A stretch of DNA of 30,185 nucleotides from Bigelowiella natans CCMP2755 (Eukaryota; Cercozoa; Chlorarachniophyceae): assembly GCA_000320545.1 (NCBI GenBank), contig ADNK01002270.1, positions 1 to 30,185 of the forward strand, given 5' to 3'. The position numbers and the translations under genes are program-made. Shown here in pieces: positions 20,918-28,959 of the stretch. Under the pieces are notes generated by a model. It was not told the DNA's origin, searched no databases, and saw only the letters and a list, made by a program, of their open reading frames with translations. Numbering within the stretch: the stretch's first letter is position 1; each line of letters opens with the position of its first letter.

Positions 20918-22001
20918 GTATATCGGCCAGCTTGTTTCTTGCAATTCCCCCTCGTCATATGTCCTGTTGTGCTCGTCTCTCGGTCAGTTGAATAGTAGCT
21001 ATATTCGAGCATATCACGGAAGAGAGCAAACAAAAACGACCTGTGCCTATGTAAGTAAGAGAGTATCGATCGCGGGGCAGTGTTGCGGATTCACTGGCGA
21101 TTGCTGCAGCAGCAGCAGCCTCGCGGTCCTCATTTCCATCGCCTTGGACTCCCTCTGAGGGCAGAGCATTGACCCCGAAGATCCAGTCAAAGATTGCCCT
21201 GAAACAACACAAGAGCATAATTCACTCTTATTCCTCACACGCTTCGATCCCTCGCGCGGAAAACGGGAAAACATCGTATTAACCACGCGACATTAATGCT
21301 CCCCTTCGCAGGTTCGGTTGCTCCTTACCTTGTGCGGGGCGCGTGGAACGAGGAGGTGACTACCTGCTCACAGTAGCAATGCATCAACGTCAGGTGATAG
21401 TCCTCCCTCCGTGTCATGTGGGAAGTCTTAATGAAGTTGCTATGCGGAATTGTGCTCTTCTTAATGAAGTCGGCATGCATGCGGAATTGTTCATGCGGAA
21501 AGACGCCGTCGACATGCAAGCGCGGTCGTTATCAGAGGAGATTCATTGGGGTTGGCGGAGAGGCGCATCGTTCCGAATCAAACCTAGCACCGGCATGCAG
21601 TCGAAAACGGCATCATGCCAAAAGCTATTCTACGCGAGACAGCGGGAAATGCGGCGAGGAGGCGTCGATACCCACAAACACTTCCAGCCCATTACATCGG
21701 CGAATTCTGGATTTATACGGCAAAGCACAACTCAGTGATCAAAACGCGGTTTTCAACGTGCTATTGCTAATATCATCATCCCTCGTCTTTACAAGGGGGG
21801 TGGATTGGAAAACAGCTTCGCAGCGAAATGTAAGGCCCAAAACGGCTGCTCTAATCGACTCACGTGTTCTTGTGAAGTAAGCATTCGCTATTGTGTCAAA
21901 CGAAGTCGTCTCCATCAAAATCATCTTCGGGTCAATACCATGCTTGTTTACCTATCCGCGCCATAGCATATACATGTTATATGAAAATCATTCAGTTGAT
22001 A

Positions 22002-22038
<37 letters not shown>

Positions 22039-22590
22039 GTTTATGTTTATGTATATATTGTGACTCTAACATCCTAACATCTTTGACAAAGATATAAAAA
22101 TACATATAATACAAAATGATTGTGACAAAGTCTACTAATCCCACTGCGCCTACCCCCACTACTCCTCCTACAACTCCTACGACTGGTAGTGCAACCAGAT
22201 AGTCTGCAGAGGCATGCGACTCGTACAACGGCATGCCATTTTCGAACAGTGTCATCGCGGCGTGCTATGAAAAAAAGGGGGGGGGGACACAGCAAAGAAG
22301 GACGAAGACAGCCACGTACAACACACCATTTAAATCAAAGCTTTGCCTGTGGACGTTTGTGTATTCATAAGTGAAACGCGAGTGGCCATGGCCATGTCTA
22401 TGGGCGCTGTATATCCATTAATGAAAAGCGAGCGTCTACTAAATAGCCGCAGATGCGTTCTTTTTGAAAAATTAAAAACGAAAGGCCATCCAGTATATGT
22501 TATGAGTCGAGATTTTTAGTCGGTTCTTGTAGCTCACCGCAGACCCCGCGCTGATAGGCACTATATACACGTTCCTTCCGTGTTTCTGCC

Positions 22591-22631
<41 letters not shown>

Positions 22632-23164
22632 GCATCTTGTTAGCCCCCCACGTGTGTGCGGTAGTGTGCAGCATGGCTCCGTGCCGCGCAGGTACATCGT
22701 AACAGACGAAGGGAAGGTCAGTTGCGACCAACGATGCGGCTATTGAAAGTTAGTGTTCGGAGAACAGCAGATGCAAAGACCGCTCATGTATGCTCAGTGG
22801 CACTGCAAACAGGGAAGATATAGATAATGCGCCCAAGGCGCGGATGCGCGCTTGTGCTAGCAGCTCGGGGGGCAGCCGAATGCTCTGACCTTCGCCTCTT
22901 TGTGAATCTTTGCCGCTATATCACATCGGTTTTTCACGAATTCTGGGGGATTGTGCACGTCCTTGGGCCGACCCCCGCCGAGGACAACAATGGCGTCTGG
23001 AAGCGTGCACTTCGCCTTTATCGGTGACGTCGATGCGGCCAAAGCCTCTGTTACGCGCTGGTAGATGTGCGATATTGAGAAGGGGGGGGTGAAGGAAGTC
23101 GTGAAAAGGAATAGCAGCTGGTATAATTGATAATTATGTAGACATACAAGCACATAAATACACG

Positions 23165-23246
<82 letters not shown>

Positions 23247-24015
23247 GAGAGAGAGGGGGAAAGAGACGAGAGGTAAACACATATCATCTACTACACACTA
23301 TCTAAATTATGCAGCTGAGTAGACCATCTTCTCGATGTATCTTTCACTATTTAATTTGGTCATCTTCTACCTTCAATGCAGCATCAGCGCTCAGTATCTG
23401 TTACACACACACACACCCACACACACACACACACATACATATACTTTATGAGCAGGGGGTAATATGTGTACGCGCATCTACATTCCTATCATAACTGCAT
23501 TTAGATTCAAGGTGAGGACATTTGTTTCTTGCAATTTTCCGATTCCTAAACATAACCCCGCCTCAAGTGCTAGGCATTGCTGACTCTACTACCGAGTTAG
23601 GAAAGCGGTTCCAACTAGTGTCCCAAGTTTGTCCGGCCGCAGTTGTCATGGAACGATACACAGCCGAACACATGTCTCCATAAGATTAATCTCAAAGATT
23701 TCGATTGCTATGCATGGGTGCTAGCGCACGCGGTTACCTTGCAATGGCCAAAGATGGACGAGATTTGGATTCGTTTCTCAGTGAGAACGCTGCGTAGCCC
23801 TGACTTAGCACGAGCAAGATGCCTGAAACACGTTGTAAAGGCATCAACAACACAATAGCTCGTATGGATGTTGTAAGGGAAGAATGCATTTAAATGCAGT
23901 CACTTTTGAACATAAATAAAATCTTAGAAGACTACAAACCAGAAAGTAAAATGGCGCCTCCGGTGATCCATCGTTGATGTGCCGTAAACGAGGAGAGCGT
24001 TGAAGGCATCCTCGC
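20499..24015 (-). CDS. DUF218 (YdcF/SanA/ElyC-like) domain protein, 11+ exons
   Basis: DUF218 (PF02698) proteins occur in bacteria, where SanA and ElyC act at the cell envelope, and in algae and plants, where their role is largely unknown. Exons: 24015-23940, 23822-23738, 23397-23371, 23057-22890, 22585-22538, 22264-22196, 21951-21864, an exon ending at 21329, 21198-21095, 20805-20751, 20586-20499 (TGA). Domain signatures: DAIVVLGGGRPKD; the strand VYIVPISAG, which takes the place of the usual SGG; GMPLYESHASADYL; KMILMETTSFDTIANAYFTR; VVTSSFHAPRTRAIFDWIFG. The C-terminal helix (GLTEDEVRVRELREAR) resembles plant relatives. Phases close everywhere except into the VVTSSFH exon, whose 5' border (somewhere in 21363-21440) I could not place. 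The two 5' exons (GEDAFNALLVYGTSTMDH..., HLARAKSGLRSVLTEKR...) are unrecognised. The true start lies upstream of 24015. Introns hold microsatellites and poly-C tracts. Confidence 0.82.
20852..20914. repeat. Compound (CA)n(TA)n microsatellite in a DUF218 intron
   Basis: About 14 CA units run directly into about 17 TA units, in the intron between exons 21198-21095 and 20805-20751. Confidence 0.95.
22005..22034. repeat. (TA)n microsatellite in a DUF218 intron
   Basis: About 15 TA units, followed by TTTATG repeats, between the exons 22264-22196 and 21951-21864. Confidence 0.95.
22593..22626. repeat. (GA)n microsatellite next to a splice acceptor
   Basis: About 17 GA units on the plus strand. 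In the transcript this is a (CU)n tract ending a few bases before the CTGGCAG acceptor of the exon at 22585, so it forms that exon's polypyrimidine tract. Confidence 0.9.
23171..23242. repeat. Compound (CA)n(GA)n microsatellite
   Basis: About 15 CA units are followed directly by about 21 GA units, in a DUF218 intron. Confidence 0.95.
23403..23435. repeat. (CA)n microsatellite beside a 27-nt DUF218 exon
   Basis: CA units with one interruption (CCC). In the sense direction this is a (GT)n tract ending just before the acceptor of the 27-nt exon 23397-23371. Confidence 0.9.
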
Positions 24016-24659
24016 CTTCAAGCAGCCATTACTGTGAATATCAATTAAAAGACGGTGCTCAGTTATGTTGAGAATCGATGACTTCGATTAAGATAGTAAT
24101 ATCACCAGAAGTCCTTGCTTTTGTCAGCCAGACCTGATCGTCCCCTCATTCTAATTATCAAAGCTACACGTGCCCTCCCCTATAGCGCCATGAGGACTCC
24201 GGAAGAGCAGGGCGCAGCCGATGGGGAAACCTGCAACTTTTGGAAATAATACGGATTATTTCCTTGACGCTGATTAGAAACCGCATAGTTTTTTGGTTTA
24301 AAGCAAAGAGTTCAAGTAAAATCAAAAATCGACCCGGATACATCTAAGAGGCACGTCAAAGCTGGGGAGGCTCTCCTGACATTGCACGTAAAAGAGCACG
24401 TAAAAGAGCACGTAAACTCTTCCGAAAAAAATTATCCAATTCAAGGCTGCGACAGCATTTTATTCCTGATTTCAGCTGAAAATGCATCGTTCTTTTGGAA
24501 AACTTCTCCGGTCGGTCTTCAATACACAGCGGTAGCTCGAGGTATTTTACGAAACATTGCTTTTTTTGGCCAAAAATATCCATAAATTGTGTGCATTTTG
24601 ATGATTTCGGTTTTCGAAATGCTCTTCTTAGAGCTCACATAATCTGAATGAATCGGAGT
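24016..24659. other. Spacer between divergent genes, with a 12-bp tandem repeat
   Basis: This lies between the 5' part of the DUF218 gene and the start of the plus-strand Tudor-like gene. No gene was identified, though an upstream DUF218 exon may hide here. At 24384-24416 the unit GCACGTAAAAGA occurs twice, followed by a third partial copy. ORFs here are short and unconvincing. Confidence 0.5.
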
Positions 24660-25656
24660 ATGGAGAAGATGGTTGCCTCCGAAGGCGTGTCCTCTGACCT
24701 ACCTGACTCATCGCCCGCAATGGCAGGTTAGTCGATTTTTGTTTAGCGGATTGGGATCAATGCACTATGGATGTGGTTTTGTAAGTGGTTGTGCTGTTGT
24801 GATCGTTTCATTACCCTCTTGCGCGACAACATCAGAGTTGGTTGGATACCCCCACGCTTCAACTCCCAACGCGGAAGTCGAAGCTCGACTGGATGGGAAC
24901 GTAGTCATTGCTTGTGAATGCCTCTTGTGCAAGATGTGATGAGATGAATGCTCGATGTGCAGCGTATGCTGTAATTCGTTGAAGGCTAAAATCACAATGT
25001 TGGGTTGAAATCGTATTCGCACGTTCACTTCGACCCAGCGAAGTGTTATCCCTAACATCACGTCTTTGTGATTGGCTACTTCATTATTCCTTAGATTGCA
25101 TACACACGGGAGGAGTTCGACTCTTACTACGGCCCTCTTGCAGAGGAAAAATGGTAAATTCGTGCTACATTGGTCAATATCTCCAACTGTACGATATAAT
25201 GCCGTTTGCACGGGATCAAAATATTGATTTGTCGGTGCTTTCAGGGAGAAGGCTATCTCGCTTCCTAGGACGAAATGTGAGGCTCTGTTTGAAGACGGCA
25301 AGTTCTACCCAGTACTTTATATGCCTTTGAGTTCATTGATATATCAATATATGATTCTGCATGTATTAATATATCAATGTAAATCCATCTTTATAAATCC
25401 ATCTTTATTCGTCCATCACCCGCGAGATGACACGGCAGTATGAGTTCTTGGAATTCGCGTACTATTTGTATACGAAATGTAGCGAGCAATGTCGATATCG
25501 TGATGGCAAGTCGCTACAATGGGTGTGTGTGTGTGCAGTGATCTGATATTACTACCACAAAATACAATACAACAGGCAAAATATACTCGGCGCCGGCCAG
25601 ATATCAACTTTGTCAGGTGCTGAATCGTCGTATTAGTAGCTTTCTCTGATATATAT

Positions 25657-25704
<48 letters not shown>

Positions 25705-27108
25705 TTATACACACACACATATATATATACACATATATTAAATTAGTAAATGGGTGAGGCGTAATAGAAAGGTATCTTAAATACACTCGTCCTCGGGTGT
25801 ATTTTTAACTTTTTGAATAGAGATTCAGAAGAAATCTACGGGTGCTATTTGAACAGAGATTGTGAGTAATCTTCGATTGCTGCTGTGTTGTGCTGTGCCC
25901 TGCAAATAGATTCGAGAACTACAAAGAAATTCTAATAATGAAAGACAACGAAATCCGTCCAACACAGCCAAGCTTCAGCCGCAGCACAGAGAGGGTAAGA
26001 TGAGTGCGATCAGGCGAAGAGTTATCAACCATGCAAATGTTTGCCAACATACCGATGTGTTTGAGGCATACAGATTTTGTAAGTATCATTGCCACAAGTA
26101 TGCGCTAGAGGTGCATCGTTGCTTTCTGTCTATCTCTCTCTCCCTCCCCCTTTCCCCACCTCTCCCCATAAAAGCGAGCAATGGCTTCAAGTGACCTAAC
26201 CTATAGATGCATCGAGGGGGAGAAGGGCGACGAGAGCATGTTCCCACTCATCGCACGGAATCAGCACAAGAGGGACTCCCCGTCACCTCTTCTCGCATTG
26301 CTCCGTCGTCGACGAGGAAAGGACTACAGCTACCCGAGCGGAAGAAGGAGCGGGGGGACCAAGAACGAGCGGGGAGGGGGAGGGGGAAACACAAAGGTAG
26401 GCCAAATGAGCGAAATGATTCGAAGAGGATGAATCTTAAGGAGACATCATGCTGATATTCGCCCCTGCGGCGCAAACACAAAGAGTATGCTCCAAATAGC
26501 ACATAGCAACGAGGAGGAGGACTCTCCTAATTGGAAATTATCAAAAAAAACAAAAACTGAATTGCACTAGCGGCGCCGTCCTTCCTAAGATATGAAAAGC
26601 TCTAACACTTCTGTATCTTTTCAATGCCATTCAGGGACTCGTCCTCGTGATGCCGCATACTATGAAAAGGACCGTGATTCGAGTGAAGAGTATGGAGAAG
26701 GGGTAGGCTCCGACAGAAATGTCCACAAAGAAGAAGGAAAATGCAAGAAAAGGGCAATCGAAGGGGATGAAAAGGTACAACTAACATCAAAAGCAATATT
26801 CCCTAACGCCATCTCGCTGTGATGACTATATTCAGCTCGAGCACGAAGGAAGGGGAGGAGAGAAGGTCTTAGAGAGGAAAATCCTGACTGAAGATCCAGC
26901 CAGTAACAAGGCAGGAAGGGAAGTGTTGGATGGGGAGATATTGGATGAGGGAGAAAAGGAGGTGTTAGACGGGGAGATATTGGATGAAGATACAGCTGTG
27001 TTTGATGGGGAGATCTTGGACGAGGGAGAAGAGAAGGTGTTAGACGGGGAGATATTGGATGAAGATGCAGCGAATGAAATGATTAGCAAGGTACTGAAAG
27101 AGCTTTGA
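24660..27108 (+). CDS. Tudor-like gene with C-terminal acidic repeats
   Basis: Exons: 24660-24726 (MEKMVASEGVSSDLPDSSPAMA), 24836-24900, 25113-25153 (EFDSYYGPLAEEKW), 25245-25311 (KCEALFEDGKFYP), a gap, 25821-25841, 25910-25994 (FENYKEILIMKDNEIRP), 26207-26396, 26635-26774, 26836-27108 (TGA). Phases close within 24660-25311 and within 25821-27108. The link from 25311 to 25821 needs one more exon (25439-25458 would fit the phase) or else marks two genes. The stretch EALFEDGKFYP...GFENYKEIL...IRP resembles a Tudor domain of the SMN/SPF30 type (C.A...EDG..Y ... GY.N.E.V...D). That would bind methylarginine and suggest an RNA-processing role, which is an inference. The middle is basic and disordered (PERKKERGDQERAGRGRGKH). 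The end carries five repeats on VLDGEILDE. Confidence 0.6.
25656..25735. repeat. Compound (CA)/(TA)/T microsatellite
   Basis: Alternating CA and TA tracts with an internal run of T, in the unresolved part of the Tudor-like gene between 25311 and 25821. Confidence 0.9.
26878..27076 (+). repeat. Five tandem acidic protein repeats
   Basis: Inside the last exon of the Tudor-like gene the segments VLERKILTED, VLDGEILDEG, VLDGEILDED, VFDGEILDEG and VLDGEILDED occur in order, spaced by short linkers (DPASNKAGRE, EKE, TA, EEK). The copies alternate G and D at the end, suggesting duplication in pairs. At DNA level GTTAGACGGGGAGATATTGG recurs almost exactly. Confidence 0.85.
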
Positions 27109-27168
27109 TCCCTAGTATTAGACTTGAGCTAATAAGATAGACTTTATGCCCCAAATTTCTCTTTTCTT

Positions 27169-27291
27169 TTACACTGGCGATGCTAGTGCGTGCTTGAGAT
27201 TGGGTTCTTGTGCCGCAGCAGCAGACACCTTTGCTGCCTCGAAAAACATATTTTCTAGAAATCGATCGATCGCAAAACAGATGAGAGTCTC
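27169..27291 (-). CDS. Possible last exon of a convergent gene
   Basis: A minus-strand frame is open from 27375 to TAA at 27169. From the ATG at 27291 it reads METLICFAIDRFLENMFFEA and continues AKVSAAAAQEPNLKHALASP. The upstream part reads QIIAHVESLLGERN. It is amphipathic and helical with a faint histone-fold feel, but no family can be named. No good acceptor was found at its 5' end. It would end 60 bases from the stop of the plus-strand Tudor-like gene, a normal tail-to-tail arrangement. Confidence 0.3.
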   Translation of the reverse strand, partial: ETLICFAIDRFLENMFFEAAKVSAAAAQEPNLKHALASPV

Positions 27292-27702
27292 CATTTTTTC
27301 TCCTTCGCAGTTTCTTTCCCCCAACAACGATTCCACGTGTGCAATAATTTGGGTGGTATTTATTTCAGTAGAATTTCAGCCTTTGCATATCAAATCGGAA
27401 TTTTCGAATTCTCGCGACAACGCCCCCTTCTTTACCAGATTTGTCTGATCTTAGGTTTGCGACATTTCGAGTGTGTTGGAGAGGCTGCTTCTTTTCTCTG
27501 ATTCGGTAGTATTAGCACGCTGCCGACACTAGCAAACACCCTTAGACGTAATGCGTTCATTGGTCAGTCGTTTTCCACAAACCATTCAATGGCACTAAGT
27601 ATGTGAAACAGATGCTATCGATATATCTCATAAAACCAAAATATTGCCATGGAGAACCTCTCCTCTCTCACGCCAGCGCTTTGCCGTTTGTGGGTATGAA
27701 AG

Positions 27703-27807
27703 GTAAAAGAGATGAAGCGGAGAATGCAAGCGCTTGAGGCGGAGAATTCGCACTTAAAGAACCGTGTCGAAATACTGGAAAAGAGCTTTGCTGATGAGGT
27801 TGGCTGA
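27703..27807 (+). CDS. Candidate leucine-zipper exon
   Basis: A short frame reads VKEMKRRMQALEAENSHL and continues NRVEILEKSFADEVG to TGA at 27805-27807, or to a GTTGGC donor after 27798. Met/Leu/Val/Leu residues recur at seven-residue steps (M-LEAEN-L-NRVEILE), as in the zipper of a bZIP factor. No basic DNA-binding region (N-x7-R) was found upstream, so this is either one exon of an unassembled gene or a remnant. The preceding AG (TATGAAAG) could be its acceptor. Confidence 0.35.
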   Translation, partial: VKEMKRRMQALEAENSHLKNRVEILEKSFADEVG

Positions 27808-28593
27808 GACAAATCGTCAACTTGGAAGAGTTTTGAATCCGTTTAGTAGTTGTAGGGGCAGTGGGGTTGAGTTCCTTTCAGGCGAAAATCATCTTCGTTT
27901 TTTCACATGAGCGAGAGAAGTCCAATATTTATTCAGGGGGAGAACGTGCAAATGTATGCATGGTGATCTTGTATTTCTTCTAATAAAATTCTCACAATTC
28001 ACTCACGTTGGTACGGTACTATTAGGTGGGAAAGCACCTGAGAATAGTGGCACTCAACGCTGAGACATCGGCTAAAATTGCTAGTGTTTACCGCGGTTCT
28101 TCTGGCGAATGATGCGAGAAATATATCAGTGTCATGCTGATCATGTGATCAGCAATAACTGTGGTGCAAATTTTTATGAAAACTCTCTTCATTTCGAAAA
28201 CATGTCCGACCAAGTTTCTTGATGACGCACGCGTGTACAATGTAAGTGTGTGCATGCTCATCAAAGTGCAGTCGGCAGCTTTCTAGCTGTGGATTACACG
28301 CAACGTGCAATCCGTGGTGTGCTCTAATGCTCAAAGTGCCCTTTGCATATGCCTAGGCGTGTTGTGTTAGTTGTGGCAGCATTTTGTGCATAGCTATGTA
28401 GGGTGATATCATCACACCCAGTCACAAAGTCTCATGTGCAGCAAGACTGGAACTTGCCAATCGCCATCGATTAACATCGCAAAGGAAAGGCACGTTCTCT
28501 GTGTTTCCATTAACTAGTAAATCACTCATAACCCTTTGCTCAGAAACTGTGCACCGTGCACAGGCGAAAACATCATCAACAAACTGTCCTAAC
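27808..28593. other. Gene-free flank of the retrotransposon
   Basis: No gene was found. There is an 8-bp inverted repeat, GCTGATCA-TG-TGATCAGC, at 28136-28153. From about 28.2 kb the DNA again becomes TGCA-rich. The five bases before the LTR are CTAAC; if the insertion made a target-site duplication, the same bases should follow the 3' LTR outside the window. Confidence 0.5.
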
Positions 28594-28598
28594 TGTAG

Positions 28599-28650
28599 CG
28601 CGTACCACTACGCGGGCACAAGTCACGTGCGACAACAAAGGGGTTGTCGC
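28599..28650. repeat. Two perfect hairpins at the LTR 5' end
   Basis: CGCGTA-CCAC-TACGCG lies at 28599-28614 and GCGACAAC-AAAGGG-GTTGTCGC at 28629-28650. All stem bases pair. Confidence 0.85.
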
Positions 28651-28691
28651 GGATATAGAATATAGATAACGTAGATATTAATACAGCATAG

Positions 28692-28777
28692 GCACGTGGG
28701 TTCCGGCGGGACTCATGGCAGCACACCGGAAGTGTGCTGCCCCACGTGCGGCGGCATTCGCGAAAGCTTCGCGAATG
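28692..28777. repeat. Two larger perfect hairpins in the LTR
   Basis: An outer stem GCACGTGGG (28692-28700) pairs with CCCACGTGC (28741-28749). It encloses GGCAGCACAC-CGGAA-GTGTGCTGCC (28717-28741). Immediately after, CATTCGCGAA-AGC-TTCGCGAATG spans 28755-28777. All lie between the TATA-like words and the AATAAA signals, so they would be in the transcribed part of the LTR. Confidence 0.85.
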
Positions 28778-28959
28778 ATTACGCAGTGCACGATTTAATA
28801 AAAATATAATCTTTAATAAAAGATAAACACAACTCTTCAAAAGGAAGCAAACGTGCCTTTCCCCCCCCCTGCCTACTTGTGCACGTAGCGCCTCGGCCTG
28901 TGAACACCTTACGCGCAACAACCTTTGGCTTCCACACACGGGAAACGATTTGACTAACA

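Larger units (their letters stand above)
28594..28920 (+). mobile_element. 5' LTR of an LTR retrotransposon
   Basis: A 327-bp segment begins TGTAGCGCGTA and ends TACGCGCAACA. These are inverted copies matching at 10 of 11 bases and follow the usual TG...CA rule. Inside are TATA-like words (TATAGAATATAGATA, about 28654-28668) and two AATAAA signals (28797-28802 and 28815-28820). It is followed after 5 nt by TGG at 28926, a possible start of a tRNA primer-binding site although I could not match a tRNA, and after 39 nt by the gag start. It contains at least four perfect inverted repeats (separate entries). The 3' LTR is beyond the window, so the borders rest on the terminal inverted repeat and position only. 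Confidence 0.65.

Noticed and set aside
1224-21198. Possible paralogy between AFDWLFG (1.39 kb) and AIFDWIFG (21.19 kb)
   Set aside because: The second is the conserved end of a DUF218 domain. The rest of the first gene shows none of the DUF218 motifs, so the short match is chance.
24765-25301. Minus-strand ORF of 178 codons
   Set aside because: It is antisense to three phase-consistent plus-strand exons of the Tudor-like gene and has no recognisable motif.
20322-25735. Regularly spaced CA/TA repeats considered as a CRISPR-like or satellite array
   Set aside because: They are simple microsatellites of varying length and spacing in introns and spacers, with no unique spacers and no constant repeat unit.
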